From: SCN-70-22 sp046327755
GTDB lineage: Bacteria; Gemmatimonadota; Gemmatimonadetes; Gemmatimonadales; Gemmatimonadaceae
Assembly: GCA_046327755.1 (NCBI GenBank)
Contig: JAXLXW010000007.1
Span: forward strand, 62,001-126,000
DNA: 64,000 nucleotides
Direction: 5' to 3'
Shown: in pieces, positions 1 to 9,800 of the stretch
Position numbering within the stretch: position 1 is the first letter of the stretch
Layout of the letters: every line of letters starts with the position of its first letter
Notes under the pieces: model-generated
What the model was told of the DNA's origin: nothing
Database searches by the model: none
What the model saw: only the letters and a program-made list of their open reading frames with translations
Program-made: the position numbers and the translations under genes

Positions 1-1929
1 GGTCACCGTCGCCGTGACGGTGTTGGGCGAGGCGGCGCCTAACGTCCAGCTCCCGACCGTGGCATCGCCGGCGCCGTCGGTCACCTGTGTCAGTCCGGTC
101 AGCGTCCCGCCTCCCGCCGTGACGGCAAAGGTCACCGTTGCCCCGCTCACCACGTTGCCGAGTGCGTCCGTCACCCGGACCGTCGGGCGGTTGGCGACGG
201 CCGTTCCCTGCACGGCCACTTCGTTGTTCCCCGAGACCACGACCACGCTCGCTGGTGCCCCGGCGACCGCTGACGCCGCGAAGGTCACGCTCGGGAGCCC
301 GGTGGCGCTGGCGACGACCGTGTTGCTCCCGGTCGTGTTGCCCAGCGTCCACGAGGTTACCGTGGCGACGCCGCTGGCATTGGTGGTGGCCGGCGAGCCG
401 GCGACGGCGCCGCCGCCCGCGGTCACGGTGAAGGTCACCGCCACACCCGAGACCGGATTCCCCGCGAGGTCGCGCACGACGACGCTGGGCGGTTGGGCGA
501 CGGTCGCGCCGGCCGCGGCGCTCTGCGAGATGGACGAGTTGGCGACCATCGACACCGCGCGTCCCGGATCGCCGACGGCGGTGAAGGTCACCGACGCGAC
601 GTTAGGCGTCGAGGCCGTGAGCGTGTTGGTCCCCGGCGTATCGCCCAGGAACCATCCCCCCACTTCGGCCGTTCCGGTGGCGTCGGTCACCTGACGACCG
701 CCGACCACGCTCCCGCCGCCGGAGGCGACGGTGAAGGTGACGACGGCGCCGGCGACGGCGTTCCCCAGCGCGTCGCGCACGATGACCGACGGCGGGATGC
801 TGACCGGGCGCGTGGTCTGCGCGCGCTGGTTGTTCCCGGCGGCGATCGTCATCTGCGAGGCGGCCCCCGCGGTGGCGGTGGCGCTGAAGACGACCGGGGT
901 GAGCCCGGTGACGGTGGCCGTCAGCTGCTGTGTCCCGGCCACCGGCCCCAGCGTCCAGCTGGTCACAGTGGCGAGCCCCTGGGCGTTGGTGGCTGCCGAC
1001 TGCGGCGCGACCGTTCCATTCCCCGAGGTGATGCTGAACGACACCTGCGCGCCGGCGACGGGATTGCCTCCCGCGTCGGTCACGCGCACGCTGGGTGGCG
1101 TCCCGACGGCGGTCCCCACGCGTGCCGACTGCGTGGTGGCGGTGGCGGCGCTCACCAGCGCGGCGGGCCCCGCCGTGGCGGTGGCGGTGAAGAGGACGGG
1201 GTTGTTGGTCACCCCGCTCTCCTCGACGCGCGCGGTGAGCGTCTGCGTACCGGCGGTGGCGCCGAGGACCCAGCTCCCTACCGTGGCGACTCCCTGCGCA
1301 TTGGTCCGCACGAAGCCGTTCGTCACGCGTCCACCGCCAGATGCAACAGCAAACGTCACCGCGACCCCCTCGACCGCGTTGCCGTTGGCGTCGTTGACGC
1401 GCACGGCGGGGGGGAGGGTCACGGCGGTGTTGGCGGCAGCCGTTTGGTTGTCACCCGTCACGCCGCTCACCGATCCCGGGCGCGAGGCGACGCCGCTGGC
1501 GGCGATCGTCGTGCTCGCTGTCCCCGAGGCGACGGTGAGCACGTTGTTCCCCGCCGTCTTCCCCAGCGTCCATGTCGTGCTGGCGAGCCCGTTGGCGTCG
1601 GTCGTGGCGTTGGCCGGCGAGACGGTCCCGGCGCCGGTGGTGACGGTGAAGGTGACGGCCGCACCGGGGAGCGGCTGGTTGTCGCTCCCCAGGACGCGCA
1701 CCTGCACCGGGGCGGCGAGCGCCTGTCCCGCGACCCCTACCTGTCCGTTGCCGGACACCGAGGCCACCGTGCCGGCGGCCAGCGGTTCGTTGACGGTGGT
1801 CTCGCCGCACGCCGCCAGCAGCGCCAACTGGGTGGCAACGATGACGGCGGCGAGCGGTGCTCGTGCGGCTCGCCACAGCGGCGAGCGTCGGTCGACGGGC
1901 GACCGGAATCGACGGTGCAAGGCTGGCAT
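1..1929 (-). CDS. Big_1-type Ig-repeat lipoprotein, C-terminus cut by window edge
   Basis: Reading minus from ATG at 1929, the frame stays open to base 1 (643 codons, no stop), so the gene continues outside the window. The N-terminus is basic and followed by a hydrophobic stretch ending LALLAACGE, a lipobox, so I predict an outer-membrane or periplasmic lipoprotein. After it come about six repeats of roughly 95 residues, each with a core like PSVRVTDAGGNPV, VTFTVASGGG and a TNAQGVATVTSWTLG segment, the signature of bacterial Ig-like group 1 (invasin/intimin) domains. GGGGAG sits a few bases before the ATG. Such proteins usually form surface stalks or adhesins; the ligand cannot be read from the sequence. 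Long plus-strand frames over this stretch are antisense shadows. Confidence 0.85.
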   Translation of the reverse strand, partial: MPALHRRFRSPVDRRSPLWRAARAPLAAVIVATQLALLAACGETTVNEPLAAGTVASVSGNGQVGVAGQALAAPVQVRVLGSDNQPLPGAAVTFTVTTGAGTVSPANATTDANGLASTTWTLGKTAGNNVLTVASGTASTTIAASGVASRPGSVSGVTGDNQTAAANTAVTLPPAVRVNDANGNAVEGVAVTFAVASGGGRVTNGFVRTNAQGVATVGSWVLGATAGTQTLTARVEESGVTNNPVLFTATATAGPAALVSAATATTQSARVGTAVGTPPSVRVTDAGGNPVAGAQVSFSITSGNGTVAPQSAATNAQGLATVTSWTLGPVAGTQQLTATVTGLTPVVFSATATAGAASQMTIAAGNNQRAQTTRPVSIPPSVIVRDALGNAVAGAVVTFTVASGGGSVVGGRQVTDATGTAEVGGWFLGDTPGTNTLTASTPNVASVTFTAVGDPGRAVSMVANSSISQSAAAGATVAQPPSVVVRDLAGNPVSGVAVTFTVTAGGGAVAGSPATTNASGVATVTSWTLGNTTGSNTVVASATGLPSVTFAASAVAGAPASVVVVSGNNEVAVQGTAVANRPTVRVTDALGNVVSGATVTFAVTAGGGTLTGLTQVTDGAGDATVGSWTLGAASPNTVTATVT

Positions 1930-2007
1930 GGCTCCCCAGGATCCGCGTGAGGGTGGCACTAACGAGCGGATGATGCGACGGATGTGGCGTTGCGACCGTG
2001 CTCGACG

Positions 2008-2048
2008 TCACGCCCGCGCGTTGCACGATACACAACGCGCGGGCGTGA
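2008..2048. terminator. 16-bp perfect inverted repeat, 9-nt loop
   Basis: Arms 2008-2023 and 2033-2048 are exact reverse complements around a 9-base loop. The element lies in the gap between the serine hydrolase (ends 2277, minus) and the Ig lipoprotein (starts 1929, minus). No U-tract follows, so it is either a factor-assisted terminator of the upstream gene or an operator/mRNA hairpin ahead of the Ig gene. Confidence 0.45.
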
Positions 2049-2063
2049 AACCAGCGAGGGAAT

Positions 2064-2130
2064 CGTCAGGCAGCGTCAGGCAGCGTCAGGCAGCGTCAGG
2101 CAGCGTCAGGCAGTGCCCGTCGTCAGGCAG
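2064..2130. repeat. 10-bp tandem repeat CGTCAGGCAG
   Basis: Five head-to-tail copies of CGTCAGGCAG occupy 2064-2113. A 7-base spacer and a sixth exact copy (2121-2130) follow, then diverged copies to about 2160. The array lies in the 347-bp non-coding gap upstream of the Ig lipoprotein. Unit length and lack of spacers rule out CRISPR; it looks like a variable-number tandem repeat. Confidence 0.8.
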
Positions 2131-2276
2131 TGGCCGGCGTCGCCAGGCCTCGTCAGGCATGGACCCCTGGCGCTCGGCGGCGCCGCGCGCGGCGCGTGGC
2201 CTTGCTCGTTATGGTCGCGCTTGCCATCGCCCTGAACGGCTGCCGCCAGCCGCAGCGCGCCGCCGTCGCCCCTGCG

Positions 2277-3728
2277 CTACGGCGCCACGCGTTCGAAGCG
2301 GATGTTCTGCACCCGGTTGGCGTCGAGACGGAAGCCTGGCGACTTTCCCTTCACCGGCGCGTCGAACGTCAGCGTCAGCAACCCCCCCGCAACGTAGGTG
2401 CGCGCCGGTTCGAGCGACGCGAGCGGGACCGGCGCCGCACGCGGGCGCGTGAGCTGAAGCGTGCCGTCGGCGCCGACCGCTATCTGATACACGGCACCCA
2501 TCAGCTCCGGACTCGCATAGCGTCCCGCGATCGCTGCGTGCTCCTGCGGACGCGCCGCCCCTGCCTTGCGCGGGGCGCTCGACTCCTCGCCCGCCGTCGC
2601 GCTGCGCGCCGAGGGCGCGCCAAGCGATGCGCGCAGCACGACGTCGGCCATGTGCAGGGCGAGATGCGACGTGTTGGTGGTGCTGCGGTTGCACAGCATC
2701 GCGAACGACGTGTGCTGGTCCGGGAAGCGGAGCAGCGCCGCGCGATAGCCGCCGGTGGAGCCGGTGTGCTCCACCAGCCGCTGCCCGCGATAGCTCCCCA
2801 CGGTGATCCCGAAGGCGTAGTTGTTGGGCGCGCCCGAGGTCAGCGGCTCCACCTGGTGCATCAGCTCGAGGAACTCACGCCCCCCCACTTTCCCGGTGTA
2901 GAAGTTCTCGTCCCACTTCTGCAGGTCGGCCAGCGAGGTCACGATCCCGCCCTGCCCCACGATGTCGTTGTTCCACACGTCGATCTTCCACCGCTCGCTC
3001 CCCCCGCCCACGGGCGAGTACGCCATCGCGCGACCGGCCACGACCTCGGTGTGGTCGTCGAGGAAGAGCGTCTCCTGCATGCCTAACGGCTGGAAGATCG
3101 CCGAGTCGGCAAAGCGGCGCAGCGACTGCCCGGTGATGCGCTGCACGATCACCCCCAGCGTCAGGTAGCCGGTGTTGCTGTAGCGATACTCGGCGCCCGG
3201 CGGGAAGTTGAGCCCCTTCTGCCGGGCGGCGAGGGCGAGCATGTCCTGCGAGGTGTAGCCGTCGTCGTAGCGCACCCCGGCCAGCCCCACCAATTCCCAG
3301 AAGTCGCGCAGCCCGCTGGTGTGGTGCACCAGGTGCCGCACCAGCACCGGAGTGGGCGTGGGATTCATCTCGGGGACGTAGCGCCGCACGTCGTCGTCGA
3401 GCGAGAGCTTCCCCGCACGCACGAGCAGGGCGATGGACGCGGCGGTGAACTGCTTGGAGACCGACCCGACGGTGAAGCGCGTCGCCGCCGTGATCGAGAC
3501 GTCGTGCGTGAGGTTGGCGAAGCCGTAGCCGCGCGCGAAGGCAACCGCGCCGTTCTGGTAGACCCCCACCGCACAGCCGGGAGCGCCCGCGTGCGACATT
3601 GGGGTGAAGAGCGAGTCGATCGCCGCGGCGTCGGCCGGCGTGAGGCGCGAGGGGGGAGACTGGGCCGGGAGGAGCGGCGCGGCGGTCGCCAGCAGGGCGG
3701 CGGCGATGAATCGAGGCAGATGGCGCAT
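2277..3728 (-). CDS. Exported serine hydrolase, beta-lactamase/PBP-like (class C fold)
   Basis: 483 residues. It starts at ATG 3728 with a Sec signal peptide (MRHLPRFIAAALL... cleaved after LLPAQ). Family motifs are in order: S89-V-S-K92 (SxxK nucleophile), Y183-S-N185 (YxN) and a late HTGS box. The C-terminal ~110 residues form a separate beta-rich tail, as in AmpH/EstB/D-aminopeptidase-like serine hydrolases. Expected role is periplasmic peptide, ester or muropeptide hydrolysis; substrate unknown and penicillinase activity not implied. An in-frame extension upstream of 3728 lacks any signal sequence and was not used. It is a paralogue of the gene at 55079. Confidence 0.88.
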   Translation of the reverse strand: MRHLPRFIAAALLATAAPLLPAQSPPSRLTPADAAAIDSLFTPMSHAGAPGCAVGVYQNGAVAFARGYGFANLTHDVSITAATRFTVGSVSKQFTAASIALLVRAGKLSLDDDVRRYVPEMNPTPTPVLVRHLVHHTSGLRDFWELVGLAGVRYDDGYTSQDMLALAARQKGLNFPPGAEYRYSNTGYLTLGVIVQRITGQSLRRFADSAIFQPLGMQETLFLDDHTEVVAGRAMAYSPVGGGSERWKIDVWNNDIVGQGGIVTSLADLQKWDENFYTGKVGGREFLELMHQVEPLTSGAPNNYAFGITVGSYRGQRLVEHTGSTGGYRAALLRFPDQHTSFAMLCNRSTTNTSHLALHMADVVLRASLGAPSARSATAGEESSAPRKAGAARPQEHAAIAGRYASPELMGAVYQIAVGADGTLQLTRPRAAPVPLASLEPARTYVAGGLLTLTFDAPVKGKSPGFRLDANRVQNIRFERVAP

Positions 3729-3940
3729 GGAACTCGGCGGGCGAGCGGGGGGACGACGGCGGAGGCGTGTGGGTGTCGTAGCGCCCGCGAAAGTCGCGCG
3801 TGGCCGGACTGGGCGGTAGAGTGGGAGCGGAACCGTGCACGTCGGGCGACCGCCGGTGGTGAGGGCGGACGATGCGGCGCGTGGACCCGCTGCGCCGCAG
3901 CCGAGTGACCCACCGCGAACACACGCCCCCCGAAACGAGC

Positions 3941-3973
3941 AGCGCCCCACCCGGCATGGCCAGGTGGGGCGCT
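3941..3973 (-). terminator. Hairpin terminator after DinB-like gene
   Basis: Arms 3941-3951 and 3963-3973 form a perfect 11-bp GC-rich stem (GGTGGGGCGCT) with an 11-nt loop. On the minus strand it is followed by a short T-containing stretch (CTCGTTTCG). It lies 55 bases beyond the stop of the DinB-like gene. The rest of the 3729-4028 gap shows nothing else. Confidence 0.55.
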
Positions 3974-4028
3974 TGTTCCTGCAATGCGGGTGCGCTTCCG
4001 TGCGAACGCGCCGCGACGCTGCCGGTGA

Positions 4029-4592
4029 CTACTTGCTCCAGGGCGGGACGACGTTGTTGCTGCGCGCGTACGCGATCATCTGCCCCAGGTGCTCGTGCAG
4101 GTGCGTCACGGTGAGCACCATCGCGCGCATCCGCGACCAATCCTGCCCGAAGAACTTGATCGTCTCGGAAGCGTTGGCGTCGGTGGTGAGCCCCATTGCC
4201 TGGTGCAGGTGCTTGTACGAGGCTTCGAGCTCGGCCACGACCTGCGCCTTGGAGAGGGCGCGCTTCTCATACGTCCCCACCGAGGCCATGTCGCTCGTGA
4301 TGCCGCTCGCCTCAGGCGCCGGCTTCCCCATGGCGATGGGGATGAAGTAGTTGTCCGAGGCGACGTGCAGCAGGACCTCGCGCACGGAACGCGTCCCGGC
4401 GCTCGGGCGCCAGTCGTAGGCGCTCTCGGGGATGGCGTTGGCGAGGCCGATCATCTTGCGCTGCGCCTCGTTGACGTCGCGGTGCATCTCTCCCATCCAG
4501 CTCGGGGCACTCGGCGCGCCTTGTGCCTGCAGGGCGACGAACGGGGCGGCGCTGGCCAGCGCGAGGGCGAGGGCGAACGGACGGATCTTCAT
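4029..4592 (-). CDS. Exported DinB-superfamily protein
   Basis: 187 residues. ATG 4592 is preceded by GGAG and begins a signal peptide (MKIRPFALALALASAAPFVA...). The mature part matches the DinB/DUF664 four-helix-bundle pattern. A first histidine lies in LLHVASDNYF and a C-terminal pair in THLHEHLGQ; together these normally bind a divalent metal. Cytoplasmic relatives are thiol-dependent metalloenzymes, and exported copies are common in this kind of genome but uncharacterised. Upstream and downstream genes are independent. Confidence 0.82.
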   Translation of the reverse strand: MKIRPFALALALASAAPFVALQAQGAPSAPSWMGEMHRDVNEAQRKMIGLANAIPESAYDWRPSAGTRSVREVLLHVASDNYFIPIAMGKPAPEASGITSDMASVGTYEKRALSKAQVVAELEASYKHLHQAMGLTTDANASETIKFFGQDWSRMRAMVLTVTHLHEHLGQMIAYARSNNVVPPWSK

Positions 4593-4734
4593 GGGGCACT
4601 CCAATGGTGAGGGGACCGACGGAGTCAGGCGTGCCACGGCCGGGCGAATGGCGCCGGCGGCTGTGCGGAGAATAAGGTGGCGCCCGCGAATGGTGAGCGG
4701 GAGCCCTGAGGGGCGAATGGGGGGTGCGACGTGA

Positions 4735-5466
4735 TCAGCCGCCCATCACCCCCATCGGCGTCCCCGACGGGTCGGTAAAGTAGCCGAACGTGGCCATCCC
4801 CGGGACGACGGTCGGCGCCCCGCGGCGGACGCCGCCGGCCTGTTCCACGTCGCGCAGCGCCTGCTCGACGCTGGCAACGTAGATGTAGGGGAGCGCGCGC
4901 GTGCTCGGCGTATGCGACTGCCAGATGCCGGTGATCCCGGCTCCCGGGTCAAAGGCGGTCGAGTGCGGCAGCGTCGGAATCGCGCGCCACCCGAACGCGT
5001 TGGCGAAGAAGGCGGCGGTGGCGTCCAGGTCGCTGGCGTGCATCTCGATGCTGCAGACCGTCCCGTCGCCCGGGCGAGGGTTGGCACCGACCGGGATCGG
5101 GACTTGCGGCACCGCGCCGGGGGGGATGTTGCTCGTTAGGCCGTACACCGTCCCCGACGGGTCGGCGAAGCGGACGATGCGCCCGCCGAGCGGGACTTCA
5201 TACGGATCGGCCACCCGCGTGCCGCCTCGGGCCAGGACGTCGGCGAGCGCCTGTTCCACATCCGCCACTTGCAGGAGAGGGACGGTCGGTGACTCGTCGC
5301 CCGCGTCATACCGCCGGAGCACGACTGCCGGGCCGGTCGGCACGAACGACACCGCGACGGATTCGGTGAGGCGACGCATGCGCCATCCGAAGGCGGCATT
5401 ATAGAAGCGCCGGGAAGCCTCGAAGTCGCGCGCCGGCAGCACGACCACCGAGATCGGGTGGTGCAC
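4735..5466 (-). CDS. Two-domain VOC/glyoxalase-like protein
   Basis: 243 residues, probable GTG start at 5466. It contains two tandem VOC (betaalphabetabetabeta) modules. The first runs over about 5-115 (ISVVVLPARDFEASRRFY ... VRFADPSGTVYGL). The second runs over about 135-240 (EMHASDLDATAAFFANAFGW ... GYFTDPSGTPMGV). The paired-domain layout is that of hydroxylase-like/CFP30B proteins. Metal ligands are not clearly conserved, so catalysis is uncertain; ligand-binding or antibiotic-sequestering roles are alternatives. No signal peptide, so cytoplasmic. Confidence 0.85.
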   Translation of the reverse strand: MHHPISVVVLPARDFEASRRFYNAAFGWRMRRLTESVAVSFVPTGPAVVLRRYDAGDESPTVPLLQVADVEQALADVLARGGTRVADPYEVPLGGRIVRFADPSGTVYGLTSNIPPGAVPQVPIPVGANPRPGDGTVCSIEMHASDLDATAAFFANAFGWRAIPTLPHSTAFDPGAGITGIWQSHTPSTRALPYIYVASVEQALRDVEQAGGVRRGAPTVVPGMATFGYFTDPSGTPMGVMGG

Positions 5467-5661
5467 GCCGTTGGGAGGTTGGTCGAGGGGGGAGGAGGAC
5501 AGGGCAGCGGCTCCAGCTGAGGGGCGAGATGGCGCGCTCCGTGCGGCCCCGAGCGGGGCGGTGGGCCATGCAAACTGTCGCGTGGTGCGGTACTCGCACC
5601 AGAGGCGCGGGACGTCGCGGTCGCGATTAACGCGGGTTGCTCCTGCGACGTCGAACGGGGC

Positions 5662-6660
5662 ATGACGCTACGTCCCACGCTCGCATTGCGGCTCCTCGTC
5701 GCCGTCCTCGCCGGCACGTTGCTCCTCGCCAGCACGGCGGACGCGCAGTTCCGCCGTCGGGGCGGCCGGCTGCGTGACCGGCTGCGTGATCGCGGCGCCG
5801 ACCAGTCTCGCACCAAGGGTGAGCGTGAGGCGCTGCAGCACGGGGGGCGCACGCGCACCTATCTCGTGCGTGTCCCGGAGGATGTCGCCAGGCGCAACGA
5901 TCCGGTCCCGCTCGTCCTCGTGCTGCACGGCGGCGGGGGGAACGCGGACAACGCCGAGCGGATGTTCGGCTGGACGGAGAAGGGGCGGCGCGAGGGGTTC
6001 ATCGTGGCCTATCCCGAGGGGACTGGGCGCGGCCGCGTCGCGATGTACACGTGGAACGCCGGGCACTGCTGCGGCTTCGCGATGCAGAACGAGGTGGACG
6101 ACGCCGGCTTCATCGACGCGCTGATCACGCAGCTGCAACGGCAGTATCCCATCGATCCGTCTCGCATCTACGTCACCGGGATGTCGAACGGCGGGATGAT
6201 GTCGCACCGGCTGGGAATCGCGCTGTCGCATCGTGTCGCGGCGATCGCCCCTGTCGTGGGCGCCGTCTTCGGCGACGAGGCCCCTCCGACGTCGCCGGTC
6301 TCGGCGATCGTCTTCAACGGAATGCTCGACACGTCGGTCCCGTACGCGGGCGGGCCGGGGGGCGGGATCGGGGCGCGGGCCTGGGATGGGACTCCCACAA
6401 AGCCGGCGTTGCAGCAGGGGACATTCTGGGCGGGGGCCAATCACTGCGCCGGCGCGCCGCGCACCGAAGATCGTGGGAACGTGGTCGTGACGACCTACGA
6501 CTGCCCATCCTCGCGCGGTGTGGTGCTGTATGCCCTGAAGAACGGCGGCCACGCCTGGCCGGGCGGGAAGCGAGGGACGCCGATGGGCGATGACCCGGGG
6601 AGTGCAATCGACGCGACGGCGATCATCTGGGACTTCTTCGCGGCGCATCCGAAGCGCTGA
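5662..6660 (+). CDS. Secreted PHB-depolymerase/feruloyl-esterase-like alpha/beta hydrolase (LpqC family)
   Basis: 332 residues with a clean signal peptide ending STADAQ. The family signature is complete: oxyanion-hole HGGGGN near residue 88, nucleophile elbow GMSNGG near 172, acidic residue in MLDTSVPY near 221 and catalytic histidine in GGHAWPG near 296. The family (esterase PHB) cleaves polyhydroxybutyrate, acetylxylan or feruloyl esters outside the cytoplasm; the substrate is not decidable here. An Arg-rich segment (about 30-45) follows the signal peptide. Stands alone on plus between divergent and downstream units. Confidence 0.87.
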   Translation: MTLRPTLALRLLVAVLAGTLLLASTADAQFRRRGGRLRDRLRDRGADQSRTKGEREALQHGGRTRTYLVRVPEDVARRNDPVPLVLVLHGGGGNADNAERMFGWTEKGRREGFIVAYPEGTGRGRVAMYTWNAGHCCGFAMQNEVDDAGFIDALITQLQRQYPIDPSRIYVTGMSNGGMMSHRLGIALSHRVAAIAPVVGAVFGDEAPPTSPVSAIVFNGMLDTSVPYAGGPGGGIGARAWDGTPTKPALQQGTFWAGANHCAGAPRTEDRGNVVVTTYDCPSSRGVVLYALKNGGHAWPGGKRGTPMGDDPGSAIDATAIIWDFFAAHPKR

Positions 6661-6833
6661 GCGGGGGCGCCTCCGGCGAGCGCCGGATCGCGCGGGCGAA
6701 GGGAAGGGGTATGAGGCTGGCGCCCCCCGCGATTGCGTAGCAGCGTGTTCCATCGACTGCGCGTACTCGTGGAATGAGCGTCGCCCGCACCACGGCGTCG
6801 GCGCCCATCCGTCCCCCCGCACCACACATCGCG

Positions 6834-9800
6834 ATGCGCCTCATCCATCGGTTGGCATTCCCGCTCCTCATGCTGGGCGCGCTCGCCGCGCGTGCGTCGG
6901 CACAGGCGACTGGCCAGGTCGCGCTGGAATTCGAGAAGCTCCACTTCCGCTCCATCGGCCCCGCCACGATGTCCGGCCGCATCGCCGATGTCGCCGTCTA
7001 CGAGGCCAACCCGGCCATCTATTACGTGGGGACGGCACACGGCGGCGTCTGGAAGACGACGAGCAACGGCGCCACGTACGAGCCGCTCTTTCAGGACCAG
7101 GGATTGATCGCGATCGGCGACGTCGCCGTCTCGCAGATCAACCCCGACCTGGTCTGGGTGGGGGCCGGCGAGTCGAACAACCGCCAGAGCACGTCGTGGG
7201 GGGGCGGGGTCTACAAGTCGACAGATGGCGGCAAGACGTTCGCACTGATGGGGCTGGCCAACTCGAAGCACATCAACCGCATCGTCATCCATCCCGCCAA
7301 CAACGACATCGTCTACGTCGCCGCCACCGGGCCGCTCTTCGGCCCCGGCGGCGAGCGCGGGATCTACAAGACGATGGACGGCGGCAAGACGTGGAAGCAG
7401 GTGCTCACGCTCGACGACGACACCGGGGCGAACGACCTCGCGATCTCGCTCTCGGAGCCGAACGTGCTCTATGCGTCGTCGTACCAGCGGCGCCGCACGG
7501 CGTGCTGCATGAACGGCGGCGGCCCCGGGAGCGCGGTCTGGCGCTCGACCGACGGCGGCGAGACGTGGACGAAGCTCACGGGCAACGGGCTCCCCTCCGG
7601 GCCGTTGGGGCGCATAGCGGTCGACATCTTCCGGCAGAGCTCGCGTGTGGTGTACGCACTCATCGAGGGGCCTAACGCGGGCGGCCCCGGGGCGAATGCG
7701 GAAGGCGCGCCCGGTGCCGCACCGACGCCCGCCGGCGGTGGCCGTCAGGGGCAACAGCAGGGGGCGACCGGGGTCTATCGTTCCGACGATGGCGGGCAGA
7801 CGTGGCGCAAGATGAGCGCGACCAACCCGCGCCCGATGTACTTCTCGCAGCTGCGCATCGACCCCACCTCCCCCGAGCGCATCTACCTCGGTGGTGTCGG
7901 GCTGCACATGTCGATTGACGGCGGGCGCACCTTCGAGACCGATGCGGCGCTCGTCACCCACGACGACGTGCACGCGATCTGGATCAATCCGTCGAATCCC
8001 AACCACGTCCTCATCGGCAACGACGGCGGGCTCGCCGTCTCGTACGACATGAGCCGCACGTGGACCTTCATCCCCAACCTCCCCGTCGGGCTTTTCTATC
8101 ACGTCGGCTACGACATGGAGATCCCGTACAACATCTGCGGCGGGATGCAGGACAACTACAACTGGTGCGGCCCGTCGGCGTCGCGCCTGTCGCGCGGGAT
8201 CGTGAACTACGACTGGTTCCAGATCCTAGGGGGCGACGGCTTTGTCGCCATTCCCGACCTGCGCGACTCGAAGATCGTCTACACCGAGTCGCAGGACGGG
8301 AACATCATCCGGCGCAACGTGAAGACGGGGGAGTCGCGCTCGATCCGCCCCACGGCGTTCAACGTCGTCAACGCGAAGAAGGGGGAGCAGTTCCGCTTCC
8401 ACTGGGACACGCCGCTGATGCACTCGCCGAACGACGCGGGGACGCTCCTGGTGGCGGCCAACCGCGTCTTCAGGTCGCGCGACCGCGGTGACTCGTGGGA
8501 GGCGATCTCTCCCGACCTGACGAAGAACGTCCCGCGCGATTCCATCGTCACGATGGGGCTCAAGGGGAAGGACATCACCATCGCCAAGAACGACGGGATC
8601 TCGCAGTGGCCGGCGATCGTCGCGCTCGCCGAGTCGCCTCGTCAGGCAGGGGTGTACTACGCGGGGACCGATGATGGCGTGGTGCAGGTCTCGCGCGATG
8701 GCGGGCGGTCGTGGCAGGACGTCACGAAGAACCTCCCCGGCTTCCCAGCTGGCGATGCCTTCGTCTCGAAGCTCGTTCCGTCGCGCTTCGACGCGGCGAC
8801 CGTGTATGTGTCGGTCGACAACCATCGGTTGAACGACTACGCGCCGTATCTCTGGGTGAGCACCGACTTCGGCGCGACGTTCCGCGCCATCACCAACGGG
8901 CTCGCCGGCGAGAACGTGCGCACCGTGACCGAGGACACGCGCAACCGCGACGTGCTCTACCTCGGGACCGAGACGGGGATCTTCCTCTCGCTCGATCGCG
9001 GGGCGAGCTGGCGGCGACTCAAGGGCAACTTCCCCACCGTGCGCGTGGACGAACTCACCATCCATCCGCGCGACAACGCACTGCTGGTGGCGACGCACGG
9101 GCGTGCGCTCTGGGTGCTGGACCACCTGGAGCCGATCCAGGAGTTCAACGCGATCAGGGGGAAGGGGAGCCAGCTCGTGACGCCCGGCTTCACGCTGCAG
9201 TGGCGCGCCAAGGACGATCGCAACGACGAGTTCTGGGGGCACCAGTTCTTCACCGGCGAAAATCCGCCGCTCGAAGCCGTGATCCCGATGTGGCTCGACG
9301 CGCCGCTCACCAATGGCGTGCTGCGCATCGCCGACGCGGGGGGGCGGACCGTGCGCGAGCTTCCGATTCCCGCCAGCCGCAACACTGCGGGGTTGCAGAT
9401 GATGTGCTGGGACCAGCGCGTGGAGCCGATCACGCCACTGCCGGCGCGGCGCCCGGGTGGCGGTGTCGGTGGCCCCGGCGGCCCCGGCGGTCCTGGTAGC
9501 CCGGGTGGGCGCGGACAGCCGGCCGTCCCCAGCGTTCCGCAGCAGCTGCCGCCAGTGGGGTACAAGGCCGAGAGCCCGTGCCCGCCGGCCGACACGACGG
9601 CGGCGGGGGGCGGTGGTGGCGGCGGATTCTTCGGGGGGAACAACAACCTCGGGCCGCTCGTCGTCCCGGGGACGTATTCCGTCTCGCTGGTCGCCGACGG
9701 CAAGGTGCTCGACCGCAAGCCCTTGCAGCTCACGATGGACCCGATGGTGCAGCTGACGGGTGGTGACCGGGTGCGCTACAACGCGATCGTCAGCGATCTG

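Noticed and set aside
2064..2130. Possible CRISPR array
   Set aside because: Units are 10 bp and contiguous with no unique spacers and no cas genes nearby.
14..2452. Long plus-strand frames rich in Pro/Val/Thr over the first 2.4 kb
   Set aside because: They are antisense to the Ig-repeat lipoprotein, whose minus-strand frame has a lipobox and clear domain periodicity; high GC keeps the opposite strand open.
2277..3728. Serine hydrolase as an antibiotic-resistance beta-lactamase
   Set aside because: The motif set and long C-terminal tail are of the wide peptidase/esterase group; resistance cannot be claimed. Only the gene at 43626 has the class A set.
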